Positions 24,985 to 34,308 of a stretch of 53,519 nt of DNA are shown here, in pieces. The translations under genes and the position numbers were made by a program. Source of the DNA: Sphingomonadales bacterium (GTDB lineage: Bacteria > Pseudomonadota > Alphaproteobacteria > Sphingomonadales > Sphingomonadaceae); assembly GCA_028868535.1 (NCBI GenBank), contig JAGWUH010000026.1, positions 1-53,519 of the forward strand. Reading direction: 5' to 3'. How positions within the stretch are numbered: the first letter of the stretch is position 1; each line of letters opens with the position of its first letter. The notes under the pieces are model-generated. The model ran no database searches. It was not told the DNA's origin and worked only from the letters and a program-made list of their open reading frames with translations.

Positions 24985-25302
24985 ATGAAACCCACCGATC
25001 TTACCGAACTCAAGGCCAACGCGGCGCACATGGCATCCCGGCTCAAGGTCATGAGCCATCCCGAGCGGCTGCTGATGCTGTGCCGGATGGACGAAGGCGA
25101 AGTCTCGGTGAACGAGCTGGTCGCACTGACCGGGCTGTCGCAAAGCTCGGTGTCGCAGCACCTCGCGATGCTGCGCGAGGAAGGCGTGGTCGCCACCCGG
25201 GGCGAGGCGCAGATCCGGTGGTACCGCCTCTGCGATCCGATCGTGCGCGATATCATCCGCGCCCTGTGCGTGATCTGCGAGGCGCAGAAGACGGCGGGCT
25301 GA
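24985..25302 (+). CDS. ArsR/SmtB-family regulator, possible sulfur-responsive (BigR/SqrR-like)
   Basis: This 105-residue winged-helix protein has the family recognition helix ([22 protein letters not shown]) and wing (EAQIRWYRL). Cysteines at about residues 33 ([11 protein letters not shown]), in the second helix, and 95 and 98 (ALCVICEAQ), in the last helix, are placed like the thiol pair used by BigR and SqrR to sense persulfides. The metal-binding CVC motif of ArsR is absent. Being divergent from cysK, it probably regulates cysteine synthesis. The ATG follows AGGGG. Confidence 0.85.
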   Translation: MKPTDLTELKANAAHMASRLKVMSHPERLLMLCRMDEGEVSVNELVALTGLSQSSVSQHLAMLREEGVVATRGEAQIRWYRLCDPIVRDIIRALCVICEAQKTAG

Positions 25303-25405
25303 GGCGTCGTGCGGGGGTGGGGATTACGTATGCACGTCGCGCTGCTTACGTATTCCCGGCCGCGGGCGGCTTGCCATGGCCGCGACGTGTGCGACCAACG
25401 GCGCC

Positions 25406-26422
25406 ATGACCGCCTTTTCCTCCGCCGATCATCCGCACCGCCGTCGCAACCTGCTCAACGGACGCTGGGTGCTGGTGTCCCCGCACCGCGCCCGCCGTCC
25501 GTGGCAGGGTGATCGCGGCGTCCCCGGCGACGCGTCCGGACCCGGCCATGACCCGGACTGCTACCTGTGCCCCGGCAACCTGCGCGCCAACGGGGAGCGC
25601 AACCCGGCCTATGCCGGGGCCTTCGCCTTCGCCAACGACTTCCCCGCGCTGCTCGTCGATACGCCGGCGCCGGCGGCGGCCGATCCCCTGTTCCCCGTCG
25701 CTCCGGCGCGGGGCGAGGCGCGGGTGATCTGCTATTCGCCCGACCATTCGCAGACCATGGCGGAAATGCCGGTGCCGGCGATCCGGGCGCTGGTCGATTG
25801 CTGGGCGGCGGAATCGGCCGCGCTCGGTGCGCGCTGGGCCAACGTCCAGTTGTTCGAGAACAAGGGGGCGATGATGGGCTGCTCGAGCCCGCACCCGCAT
25901 GGCCAGATCTGGGCCAGCGACTTCGTTCCCGGCGAGGTCGTCGACGAGGATCGCGAGCAGGCGGCATGGCGGGCGGCGCACGGCCAGGTGCTGCTCGACC
26001 AGGTCGCCGCGCGCGAGGCGGACCTTGGCGAGCGCGTCGTCGCCGCCGGCGCGCACTGGCTGGCGATCGTGCCGTGGTGGGCGGTCTGGCCGTTCGAGAC
26101 GCTGCTGATCGCGCGCGATCCGGTTGGACGGATCGAGGAGCTGGGCGAGGGGGCGCGGGACGGGCTGGCGGACATCCTGCGGCGGCTGACCGGGGCCTAC
26201 GATGCGCTGTTCGCCACCAGCTTTCCCTATTCGATGGGCTGGCACCAGCGCCCCGCGGACAGCGCGGACCCGGCGGCCTGGCGGCTTCATGCCCATTTCA
26301 ACCCGCCGTTGCTGCGTTCGGCGACGGTGCGCAAGTTCATGGTGGGGTTCGAGATGTTCGGCGAGAGCCAGCGCGACCTGACCCCGGAGAGCGCGGCGGC
26401 ACGCCTGCGGGAGGCGCTGTAG
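25406..26422 (+). CDS. galT: Galactose-1-phosphate uridylyltransferase
   Basis: This 338-residue enzyme exchanges UMP between UDP-glucose and galactose-1-phosphate in the Leloir pathway. The start [19 protein letters not shown] aligns well with the E. coli N-terminus, so ATG 25406 is preferred to ATG 25376. CYLCPGN is the zinc-binding region, [20 protein letters not shown] contains the catalytic HPH, and the C-terminal [11 protein letters not shown] is typical. galK begins 2 nt after the stop, forming a two-gene operon. Confidence 0.94.
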   Translation: MTAFSSADHPHRRRNLLNGRWVLVSPHRARRPWQGDRGVPGDASGPGHDPDCYLCPGNLRANGERNPAYAGAFAFANDFPALLVDTPAPAAADPLFPVAPARGEARVICYSPDHSQTMAEMPVPAIRALVDCWAAESAALGARWANVQLFENKGAMMGCSSPHPHGQIWASDFVPGEVVDEDREQAAWRAAHGQVLLDQVAAREADLGERVVAAGAHWLAIVPWWAVWPFETLLIARDPVGRIEELGEGARDGLADILRRLTGAYDALFATSFPYSMGWHQRPADSADPAAWRLHAHFNPPLLRSATVRKFMVGFEMFGESQRDLTPESAAARLREAL

Positions 26423-26424
26423 CC

Positions 26425-27558
26425 ATGCTGCAGGAACGCCTTTGCGCGGGGTTTGCGGCGCGTTTCGGGGACGTTCCGGCGCTGGTGGCACGCGCGCCGG
26501 GGCGGGTGAACCTGATCGGCGAGCATACCGACTACAACGACGGCTTCGCCCTGCCGGTGGCGATCCCGCTGGAAACCCGCGTCGCGTTCCGCCCCGGCGG
26601 TGACCGGATGCTGGTCTGTGCGCTCGATTTCGGCGAGGACGACGCGTTCGACCCGGCGGCGGTGGCACCGGCCCCGGGGTGGCGGGCCTACGTGCGCGGG
26701 GTGGTCGATCAACTGGGCCGCGCCGGGGTGCGGGTGCCGGGCGGCGCGCTGGCGATCGCCGGCGACATCGACCGCGGCACCGGGCTGTCGTCATCGGCCT
26801 CGCTCGAAGTCGCGCTGGCGACGGTGCTGCTGGCGGCGGCGGGTGAGCGCTGGGACCCGCTGCGGGTGGCGCTGCTGGCGCAGCGGGCGGAATGCGACTT
26901 CGTCGGCGTGCGCTGCGGCAACCTCGACCAGATCGCCTCGGCCGCGACCGCCGCCGGCCATGCGCTGCTGATCGACTGCCGCTCGCTCGACCTGCGGCAG
27001 ATCGCGATGCCGGCCGACGTCGCCGTGCTGATCGTGCAATCGGGGGTGGTACGCGGTCTGCTCGACGGCGAATACAACCTGCGCCGCCAGCAGTGCGAGC
27101 GCGCCGCGCGCGAACTGGGGGTGGCGGCGCTGCGCGATGCCGACGCGGCGCTGCTGGCGGCGGCGCAGGGCCGGCTCGACCCGGTCGACCACCGCCGTGC
27201 CCGCCACGTCATCGGCGACAGCCGGCGCACGCTGGCGGCGGCGGCGGCGCTCGCCGCGGGCGATCTCGTCGCGACCGGCCGGCTGATGCGCGAGAGCCAT
27301 GTCTCGCAGGCGGAGGACTTCGGCATCACCGTGCCGCACACCGACCGCCTGGCGGCGCTGCTCAACGCCGCGATCGGCGAGGCGGGCGGCGCGCGGCAGA
27401 CCGGCGGCGGCTTCGGCGGTGCGGTCGTCGCGCTTTTGCCGCGGCATCGGCTGGCCGATGTCCAGGCGGCGGTGCTGAGCGACTATCGCACCCCTGCCGG
27501 CGAACCGCCCGAGATCACCGTTGCCTACCCGGCGGCGGGTGCCTCGCTGATCCGGTAG
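26425..27558 (+). CDS. galK: Galactokinase
   Basis: This 377-residue GHMP kinase phosphorylates galactose at C1. GRVNLIGEHTDYNDGFALP is the galactokinase signature, DRGTGLSSSASLEVA is the ATP-binding GHMP motif, and RQTGGGFGGAVVAL is the C-terminal motif. It starts 2 nt after galT. The 3' end overlaps the convergent amidohydrolase gene by 34 nt. No galE or mutarotase lies nearby, so the pathway is completed elsewhere. Confidence 0.95.
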   Translation: MLQERLCAGFAARFGDVPALVARAPGRVNLIGEHTDYNDGFALPVAIPLETRVAFRPGGDRMLVCALDFGEDDAFDPAAVAPAPGWRAYVRGVVDQLGRAGVRVPGGALAIAGDIDRGTGLSSSASLEVALATVLLAAAGERWDPLRVALLAQRAECDFVGVRCGNLDQIASAATAAGHALLIDCRSLDLRQIAMPADVAVLIVQSGVVRGLLDGEYNLRRQQCERAARELGVAALRDADAALLAAAQGRLDPVDHRRARHVIGDSRRTLAAAAALAAGDLVATGRLMRESHVSQAEDFGITVPHTDRLAALLNAAIGEAGGARQTGGGFGGAVVALLPRHRLADVQAAVLSDYRTPAGEPPEITVAYPAAGASLIR

Positions 27559-28532
27559 ACCCGCGCCGCGGTGCCGCGGAACAGCGCGTCCTGCTCGTCC
27601 TCCGAAAGCGCCGCGGCGAGCCGCTTGAACGCATTCCAGGTGGCGCCGTAGGTGGCGGCGGCCCGGTCCGGCGGGAAGTTGCTCTCGAACATCGCCCGCG
27701 CCGGGGTGAAGATGTCGATGCAGGTTTCGACCAGCGGACGCCACCGCTCCGCCAGTTGCGCCGAGGACGCCGGGCCACTGCGGGGGGCGAGGGGGCCGGT
27801 TACGTCCATGCCGAGGCCGCCGATCTTGACGTGGACGTTCGGGCGCCGGGCGACCTCGCGCAGGCGGCCGGCCCACAGCGCCAGCCGCGCGCCGGGATCG
27901 GCCGGCCCGGCGGGATCGGGTGTCGCGCAGTGATCGACCACGATCGCCATGTCGGGCAGCCTGTCCGCGAGCGCCGCGACCAGGGCAAGCTGGCTGTCGA
28001 GGCACCACACGTCGAGGCTGAGGTCGCGCGCCGCCAGTTCCGCCGCGCCGGCACGGAACGCGGTGCTGGCGACAAGCTCCCGCAGCGCCGGATCGCAGGG
28101 AAAGCCGAACAGCCCGCCTTCGCTGAACGCGGTGTTGGTCCGTACCCCGCGAAAGCGCTCGCCGGCGACCCGCTGGTGCGCCTCGATCACCGCCGCCGCG
28201 TTCGCCGAGGTGAGGTCGATCGCGCCGACGATGCGGTGCGCGAGCCGGCACGGGCCATAGGCGCCGCTTGCCGCCATCGCCGCGAGGCCGGTGGCGAATT
28301 CCGTCTCGCCGAGCGGGCGCAGCTCCGGCGGGCCGTCCGGCCGGTACATCTGGCCGCATTCGACATAGACGCTGCAGGCGACCGCCTGGCCGCTGGCGGC
28401 GATCTCGGCGCGGGCCTCGTCGAACAGGAAGCGCTGCGGTTGCTGGCCCGAATGCGCGAAGATCTCCCAATGGTGCAGGTGCGGATCGATGATCGTTCGC
28501 CCCGGGTCGAGCGGCGGCTCCTCGGCGATCAT
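27525..28532 (-). CDS. Amidohydrolase-family (COG3618-like) TIM-barrel hydrolase
   Basis: This 335-residue protein has the amidohydrolase 2 layout: the metal motif DPHLHHWE near residue 16, SVYVECGQM, GVRTNTAF, VVDHCATPDP, VHVKIGGLGMDV and a final ESNFPPDRA with the metal-binding-region Asp. Family members include sugar and aromatic lactonases, such as rhamnonolactonase and sulfomuconolactonase; which one this is cannot be told. Its ATG overlaps the stop of the upstream SDR gene by 1 nt (TGATG), so the two are probably translated together and share a substrate. Confidence 0.86.
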   Translation of the reverse strand: MIAEEPPLDPGRTIIDPHLHHWEIFAHSGQQPQRFLFDEARAEIAASGQAVACSVYVECGQMYRPDGPPELRPLGETEFATGLAAMAASGAYGPCRLAHRIVGAIDLTSANAAAVIEAHQRVAGERFRGVRTNTAFSEGGLFGFPCDPALRELVASTAFRAGAAELAARDLSLDVWCLDSQLALVAALADRLPDMAIVVDHCATPDPAGPADPGARLALWAGRLREVARRPNVHVKIGGLGMDVTGPLAPRSGPASSAQLAERWRPLVETCIDIFTPARAMFESNFPPDRAAATYGATWNAFKRLAAALSEDEQDALFRGTAARVYRISEAPAAG

Positions 28533-29305
28533 CAGAAGCGCTGGCCGCCGTCGAGGCGGATCGTCGTCGCGTTCAGGAAGTCGTTCTCGACGATCTGCTG
28601 CGCCAGCATCGCGTATTCGTCGGGATCGCCCATGCGCTTGGGGTTGAGCACCAGCGGGCCGAACGTCTCCTGCGCCTTGTCGTTGCCCATCGCACCATAG
28701 GCGAAGGTCAGGAACGTGCCCGGGGCGATCGCCATCGAGCGGATGCCGAGCGGCGCCAGGTCGCGCGCCAGGTTCAGCGCCATCGCGATGATGCCGCCCT
28801 TCGCCGCGCCATAGGGCACCTGCCCGGGCTGGCCCTCGAAACCGGCGATCGACGCGGTGTTGATGATCACCCCGCGCTGGTTCGACGCCAGCGGCTCGTT
28901 CGCCGCCATCGCCTGCGCGGCGACGGCGCTGACCGTGTAGGCGCTGACCAGGAAGACGTTGATCATGTGCGCGAAGTGCGCGGTGGAGACGCGGCCGCCA
29001 TCACGGCCGACGGTACGGCCGCCCTTGTCCGGCGGCGGCGGCCCGCCATGCGCGATCACCACCGCGCGCAGCGGCGCCAGCGCCGTCGCGGTGGCGACGG
29101 CACGCTCGATCGAGGCTTCGTCCCTGATGTCGGTACGGACGTAGGTCGCGCCGTTGCCGAGCTCCGCCGCCAGCGCCTGCCCGCGCTCGTCGGCCACGTC
29201 TGCCAGCACCACCTTGGCGCCGAGCGCCGCCAGCCGCCGCGCGGTGGCGCCGCCGAAGCCGCCGGCGCCACCGGTGATCAGCACCGAGCCTTGCGAAACA
29301 TCCAT
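28532..29305 (-). CDS. SDR-family oxidoreductase, 3-hydroxyacyl-CoA dehydrogenase type 2-like
   Basis: This 257-residue short-chain dehydrogenase has the cofactor motif ITGGAGGFGG, the acidic residue after strand 2 (VVLADV) that prefers NAD, and the catalytic ASIAGFEGQ with YGAAKGG. The segment ARDLAPLGIRSMAIAPGTF is close in style to HSD10-type enzymes. It is the first gene of a two-gene unit with the amidohydrolase and is divergent from another SDR gene. Confidence 0.86.
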   Translation of the reverse strand: MDVSQGSVLITGGAGGFGGATARRLAALGAKVVLADVADERGQALAAELGNGATYVRTDIRDEASIERAVATATALAPLRAVVIAHGGPPPPDKGGRTVGRDGGRVSTAHFAHMINVFLVSAYTVSAVAAQAMAANEPLASNQRGVIINTASIAGFEGQPGQVPYGAAKGGIIAMALNLARDLAPLGIRSMAIAPGTFLTFAYGAMGNDKAQETFGPLVLNPKRMGDPDEYAMLAQQIVENDFLNATTIRLDGGQRF

Positions 29306-29473
29306 GCCTCGTGTCCTTCCGTCGTTCGCGCCCTCTCCGGCGTTTCGCTGCTTTTCCGGCTTCGGGCGACGCTTGGCAAGTCGCCCCGTTCTGCTGAACA
29401 CAAGTTCAGTTTCCCGGTTGACAGGCCGCGGCCGATCCAACAGGGAATCGCCAGACATCGTGGGAGAATCGCC

Positions 29474-30226
29474 GTGGCCAAGACCCTTTCCGGAAAGATC
29501 GCACTCGTTACCGGCGCCTCGTCGGGCATTGGCGAGGCGACCGCGCTGGCCCTGGCCGAAGCCGGCGCCACCGTCGCGGTCAGCGCCCGCCGCGCCGACC
29601 GCCTCGCCGGGCTGGTGCAAAAGATCGAGGCCGCTGGCGGCAAGGCGCTGGCGTTGGCCGGCGACATGGCGGTGGAGGCGGATGCGATCAAGGCGGTGGA
29701 GGATACCGTCGCCGCATTCGGCCGCATCGACATCCTGATCAACTCGGCCGGGATCATGCAGGCCGGCGGAATAGAGGGCGCCGATCTCGCGCTCTATCGC
29801 AAGGTGATCGACGTCAACCTGATGGGGACGATCTACACCTGCCAGGCGGCGATCCCGCACATGCTGAAGCACGGGGTGGGCGACATCATCACCATCTCTT
29901 CGTTGGCCGGCCGCAAGGGCGGGCCGCAGACCAACGCCTATTCGGCCAGCAAGCACGCGGTCAATTCCGCCACCGATGCGATGCGGCAGGAACTGGGCAA
30001 CCGCAACATCCGCGTCTCGATCCTGATGCCCGGCGCCACCCGCACCGAAGTCGGCGACAGCATCGTCGATCCCAACTGGCGGGCGGCGATCCAGGCGCAT
30101 GTCGCCAAGGACGGCGCGGTCGAGCCGAGCGAGATTGCCGATACGCTGGTGTTCATGCTGTCGATGCCGCGACACGTGAACATTTCGGAGATCTCGGTGC
30201 GCCCGACGATCGATACCACGGCCTGA
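29474..30226 (+). CDS. NADP-preferring SDR-family oxidoreductase
   Basis: This 250-residue protein has TGASSGIGEA, a basic pair after strand 2 (SARRADRL) that favours NADP, the NSAG motif, and the catalytic SSLAGRKGG with YSASKHAV. The sequence resembles YdfG-type 3-hydroxy acid dehydrogenases, but many substrates are possible. The GTG at 29474 follows GGGAG and gives MAKTLSGKIALVTG. It is divergent from the SDR-amidohydrolase pair, and a terminator-like hairpin follows it. Confidence 0.85.
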   Translation: MAKTLSGKIALVTGASSGIGEATALALAEAGATVAVSARRADRLAGLVQKIEAAGGKALALAGDMAVEADAIKAVEDTVAAFGRIDILINSAGIMQAGGIEGADLALYRKVIDVNLMGTIYTCQAAIPHMLKHGVGDIITISSLAGRKGGPQTNAYSASKHAVNSATDAMRQELGNRNIRVSILMPGATRTEVGDSIVDPNWRAAIQAHVAKDGAVEPSEIADTLVFMLSMPRHVNISEISVRPTIDTTA

Positions 30227-30252
30227 ACGTCGGCCGTCGCCCATAGAAAAGA

Positions 30253-30276
30253 GGCCCGGCTGTCGCCAGCCGGGCC
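30253..30276. terminator. Terminator-like hairpin after the SDR gene
   Basis: GGCCCGGCT (30253-30261) and AGCCGGGCC (30268-30276) form a perfect 9-bp stem with a 6-nt loop, 27 nt after the stop. On the plus strand no T-run follows; on the minus strand TCTTTTCT follows directly, so the strong form faces left, where no gene upstream of it is known. Confidence 0.6.
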
Positions 30277-30648
30277 ATGAAAGTCTTGGGAGAGGATGCC
30301 TGAAAGGCCCCTCTCTTCTGGCGGCGGGCGGTTTTTGCTGCAAGTGCGAAATGAGCGCTTGGTGTTGCATTTCATGCAACTGCCAGTTCCCCGCCCTGCA
30401 ACCGGAAATGGCACCCCGACAGGCGCATTGATGCCAAAATGCCGCACTTGGTACCAAAAATGCCCAGCATTCCCGCCCCCTCGCTTCGCCGTGCTTGACC
30501 GCGTCGGGGCCGCATCTAGTCTTTGCCCAAAGGAGAGGATCAGCAGTGCGACCGGACGCCGGTGTTGCGCGCTGCGCTGCCCTCTTCCGCACGAAATTGC
30601 CGGCCAAGGCGCATCGATCGCGGCATGCCGCAAGGGAGGGAACGACAC
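30277..30648. promoter_or_regulatory. Regulatory region before the second receptor gene, with palindromes
   Basis: No gene is seen in this region of about 370 bases. It holds a 17-nt interrupted palindrome, GTTGCAT-TTC-ATGCAAC (30364-30380), and a perfect 10-nt palindrome TTGGTACCAA (30448-30457), flanked by two copies of a CCAAAAxGCC-like element. It is AT-richer than its surroundings. These features look like regulator sites for the receptor gene starting at 30649; the AraC regulator downstream is one candidate. Confidence 0.45.
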
Positions 30649-32832
30649 ATGAGCTTCACGAACACCAGCCTGCGCAACCTGCGCCGGGGCGTCGCCCACG
30701 CGGGCATCGCCGCGACCCTGCTGGCCGCCGCGCCCGCGCTGGCGGCCCCGGCCGCCGAGCCGCAGGCGAACAGCGGCCAGCTCGACGAGATCGTCGTCAC
30801 CGCGCAGCACCGCGAGGAGAACCTCCGCGCCGTGCCGATCGCGGTTACCGCGGTCACCGCCGATACGCTGAAGAACGCCGGTGTCTCCAACACCACCGAG
30901 CTGGTCCAGGCGGTGCCAACCGTGAACTTCACGCGGTCGGGGCCGAGCGGCATTTTCGTAATCCGCGGCGTCGCCACGCCCAATGGCTCGGTCGGCGAGG
31001 AAGGCTCGACCGCCGTCTACGTCGACGACGTCTACATGCCTGACCTGTCCTCGACCATCAACAAGTTCAACAACATCCAGCGCATCGAGGTGCTCAACGG
31101 CCCGCAGGGCACGCTGTTCGGGCGCAATGCCACCGGCGGCCTGATCCGCATCATCACCCGCGATCCGGGCGACAAGGTCGTGTTCAACGGCCAGATGGGT
31201 TATGGCAACTACCAGACGTTCGACGGACAGCTCTACGCGTCGACCCCGCTGGGCGAAAAGGCCGGCATCGACATCGCCTTCACCGGCCATGACCAGGGCA
31301 AGGGCTTCGGCTACGACGCGACGCTCGGCAAGGACGTGCGCCAGGACAAGTACTGGGGCGTGCGCTCGAAGCTGGTGCTGCGTCCGAGCGACCGCATCAA
31401 GCTGACCGTGACCGGCGATTACTACAAGACCGACGACACCACCTCGATCTACATCTTCCCGATCAACTTCAGTGCCGTCACCGGCCTGTCCACCGGCCCG
31501 ATCTCGAGCCAGGACTCGCCGGCCGGCTTCCCTGGCGGCACCCACATCAAGTCCTGGGGCGTCAGCGGCAAGGCCGAGATCGACCTCGATTTCGCGGACC
31601 TCACCGCCGTGTCCGCCTATCGCAAGACGCTGAACACCAGCGCCTTCGACGTCGATGGCCAGGCCCCCGACCTGTTCCACCTCACCTACGATTCGGGCTC
31701 GCGCAGCTTCCAGCAGGAATTGCGCCTGTCGTCGAAGACCTCCGACCCGCTGTCCTGGCAGATCGGCGCGTTCTACCTCCACGCCACCGCCTTCACCGAC
31801 CAGTACCAGGCGGGCGCGGCGCTGCGCGGCGCGGTGCTGCACATCGTCTCGCGCGGGGTCACCGATTCGATCTCGGGCTTCGGCGAGCTGACCTATGCGC
31901 TGACGCCCAGCACGCACCTCACCGGCGGCATCCGCTACACCAGCGACAAGCGCAAGCTGCCGGTCGGCTACATCGACACGACGCTCGGGCTGGGTGGAAC
32001 CCTGCTTTCCCATGCGACGAGCTCGGTGACCGAGAAGACCTACGGCGAGACCACCTTCCGCGTGGCGTTGCGCCAGGACCTGACCGACACGGTCAACGTC
32101 TACGCCTCGGTCAACCGCGGCTTCAAGTCGGGCGAGTTCAACCTGCAGACTCCGACCAACGCCAACCCGCCGGTCGATCCCGAAACGATCATGGCCTACG
32201 AAGCCGGGCTCAAGGGCGATTTCCTCGATCGTCGCCTGCGCGTCAGCCTGGCCGGCTATCATTACAACATCGACAACTACCAGATCCGCTCCTCGCCCAA
32301 CGGCACCTCGGTGCTGGCGAACGCGGCCAAGGTGAAGATCGACGGCTTCGACATGAACGCCGAGGCCGCGGTGACCAGCCAGTTCCACGTCACCCTCGGC
32401 GCAGCCTGGCTCAATGCGCGCTACAGCTCGTTCCCGGCCGCAACCCCGACCGCGTTCATGCCGGCCAACCCGGCAACCCCGGGCAAGGCCGATGCCACCG
32501 GCAAGCAGACCGCGCTGGCGCCGCACTTCACGCTCAACCTCGGCGCCACGTACACCCTGCCGCTCGGCGAAGCCCGTGAGCTGCGCCTGTCGGCCAACAT
32601 GACGCACAAGAGCAGCTACGTGTTCGAACCGGACAACCTGCTGCGCCAGCCCGCCTACACCGTCGCCAGCGCGTCGATCGAGTACAAGCTCAACGAGCAC
32701 ATCTCGATCGAAGGCTACATGCGCAACATCGGCAACAAGAACTACAACGTGCAGATGGTCACCGCGGTCGGGCAGGCGGCCCTTGCCGCGGAGCCGCGCA
32801 CCTACGGCCTCAACTTCAAGTGGGACTACTGA
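30649..32832 (+). CDS. TonB-dependent outer-membrane receptor
   Basis: This 727-residue receptor has a signal peptide (AGIAATLLAAAPALAAP), a TonB-box-like DEIVVTAQHREE, a plug domain (GIFVIRGVATP, YVDDVYMPD, LNGPQGTLFGRNATGG) and a beta-barrel, ending YGLNFKWDY. It has GGGAGGG before the ATG. The ligand is unknown. A terminator follows, then an AraC-family regulator gene on the same strand. Confidence 0.93.
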   Translation: MSFTNTSLRNLRRGVAHAGIAATLLAAAPALAAPAAEPQANSGQLDEIVVTAQHREENLRAVPIAVTAVTADTLKNAGVSNTTELVQAVPTVNFTRSGPSGIFVIRGVATPNGSVGEEGSTAVYVDDVYMPDLSSTINKFNNIQRIEVLNGPQGTLFGRNATGGLIRIITRDPGDKVVFNGQMGYGNYQTFDGQLYASTPLGEKAGIDIAFTGHDQGKGFGYDATLGKDVRQDKYWGVRSKLVLRPSDRIKLTVTGDYYKTDDTTSIYIFPINFSAVTGLSTGPISSQDSPAGFPGGTHIKSWGVSGKAEIDLDFADLTAVSAYRKTLNTSAFDVDGQAPDLFHLTYDSGSRSFQQELRLSSKTSDPLSWQIGAFYLHATAFTDQYQAGAALRGAVLHIVSRGVTDSISGFGELTYALTPSTHLTGGIRYTSDKRKLPVGYIDTTLGLGGTLLSHATSSVTEKTYGETTFRVALRQDLTDTVNVYASVNRGFKSGEFNLQTPTNANPPVDPETIMAYEAGLKGDFLDRRLRVSLAGYHYNIDNYQIRSSPNGTSVLANAAKVKIDGFDMNAEAAVTSQFHVTLGAAWLNARYSSFPAATPTAFMPANPATPGKADATGKQTALAPHFTLNLGATYTLPLGEARELRLSANMTHKSSYVFEPDNLLRQPAYTVASASIEYKLNEHISIEGYMRNIGNKNYNVQMVTAVGQAALAAEPRTYGLNFKWDY

Positions 32833-32843
32833 CGGCGCAGCCA

Positions 32844-32867
32844 CCCCGGGCGGATTTCCGCCCGGGG
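32844..32867 (+). terminator. Hairpin after the receptor gene
   Basis: CCCCGGGCGG (32844-32853) and CCGCCCGGGG (32858-32867) form a perfect 10-bp stem with an ATTT loop, 11 nt after the stop codon. No T-run follows, but the position and stability support transcription termination. Confidence 0.65.
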
Positions 32868-33025
32868 GAGCGGGCCCGGCGGGCGCGATCCGGCTAACCC
32901 GTTCGTCGCGCGCCGGGGCGATGGCGCCTCGGCGGAATGCGCGCGCGGTTGACATTTTTCGACAGCCCGGCGCTTGTGCGAAGACGGCCTTCGCGGGCCG
33001 GACCGTCACCGCCGGAGCAGGAGCC

Positions 33026-34102
33026 ATGGCCAGCCGGGCCGCTGTCGACGCACTGTCACCGGGTCTCGACGCGCAGGAATTCGACCTGATCCATGCCGCG
33101 GTGCTGCGCGGCTTTCCCGAGCTGGTCCGCCGACTCGGCGGCAATCCCGAGCCCTTGCTGGCGCGCCACGGCCTCCGCGTCGACGCGTGCGAGCGCGGCA
33201 AGTCCGTCACCTGCCGCCAATGGATCTCGGTCATGGAAGCTGCCGCGCGCGCGCTCGGCCGCGCCGACTTCGGGCTGCTGCTGGCCGGGCAGCAGGGCGG
33301 GGCGGGGGTCTATGGCCCGCTTGGCGCGGTGATGCGCCATGCGCGCACCTTCGGCGATGCGCTGCGCTATGTCGTCGCGCACAACCCCGCGCACAGCCTG
33401 GCGGTGCGGGTGTGGATGGGCGAGACCGCCTCGCGCGATCACGTTTTCGTCGGCCACGACCTGCTGGTCGAGGGCGTGCCGGCGCGGGCACAGGCGGTGG
33501 AGCAGATCCTGCTCAGCGGCCACTTCGGCGCGCGCTACCTGACGGCGGACAAGGCCGGGGTACGGCGCGTCCATTTTCGCCATCGCGCGCTGTCGCCGGC
33601 GTCGGTCTATCGCCGGCATTTCGGCTGCGAGGTGCGCTTCTGCCAGACGGAGGACGGCGTCGCCTTCGACGCGGCTGTGCTGGAAGCGCCGGTGGTCGAC
33701 GCCGACGCCGAGGCCTTCCGCCATTTCGCGGACGAGATCGACCGCCGTTTCGGCCGGCAGCGCGCGCCGTTCCATGCCCGGGTGCGGGGCATCGTCATGC
33801 AGTTGCTGTGGACCGGCCAGTGCCGCAACGACGATGTCGCCGCGATGCTGGGTCTCCACCCGCGCACGCTGCTGCGCCGGCTGCGGGAGGAGGCGACCAG
33901 CTTCCAGCGGATCAAGGACGAGGTGCGGCTCGACCTGATGGTCTACTACCTGCGCCATTCGGACCTCGCGCTCAGCAGGATCTCGGAAATGCTGGGCTTC
34001 ACCGAACAGTCGGTGATGTCGCGGTTCGCCCGGGCGCGCGCCGGTGCGTCGCCCAGCGAACTGCGCGCGGGGCGCCGCGGCACGGTGCCGCTCGCGGGCT
34101 GA
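33026..34102 (+). CDS. AraC-family transcriptional regulator with AraC-type arabinose-binding-like N-domain
   Basis: This 358-residue protein has an N-terminal domain of the kind found in OruR/ArgR-type AraC proteins (LARHGLRVDACERGKSV, GPLGAVMRHARTFGDALRYV) and a C-terminal double helix-turn-helix (VAAMLGLHPRTLLRRLREE, ISEMLGFTEQSVMSRFARA). It is preceded by GGAGCAGGAG. Its place between two receptor genes suggests it activates the receptor at 30649, the other, or both. A possible -35 TTGACA lies about 75 nt upstream. Confidence 0.88.
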   Translation: MASRAAVDALSPGLDAQEFDLIHAAVLRGFPELVRRLGGNPEPLLARHGLRVDACERGKSVTCRQWISVMEAAARALGRADFGLLLAGQQGGAGVYGPLGAVMRHARTFGDALRYVVAHNPAHSLAVRVWMGETASRDHVFVGHDLLVEGVPARAQAVEQILLSGHFGARYLTADKAGVRRVHFRHRALSPASVYRRHFGCEVRFCQTEDGVAFDAAVLEAPVVDADAEAFRHFADEIDRRFGRQRAPFHARVRGIVMQLLWTGQCRNDDVAAMLGLHPRTLLRRLREEATSFQRIKDEVRLDLMVYYLRHSDLALSRISEMLGFTEQSVMSRFARARAGASPSELRAGRRGTVPLAG

Positions 34103-34308
34103 CCGTCAGGCGCAGCCGTCCAGCGGCACGGCGCGCCGCACCGTCCTGGATCGCCGGCATCGCTCCCTTATGGGCCTGTCAAAGCCGTTGATGCGCATGG
34201 CAAGAAGTTTGCAAGACCCCAACTTTGGTACAGCTTCCCATGCCCCGGGAAATGCGCTTGAGAGGAACCCGTGGCCTGCCCAACCACGCCAGCAGGAAGG
34301 TCAACCCG

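Noticed and set aside
30253..30276. Attenuator of the second receptor gene.
   Set aside because: It is too far upstream of that gene (over 370 nt) and lies just after the SDR stop, which fits a terminator better.
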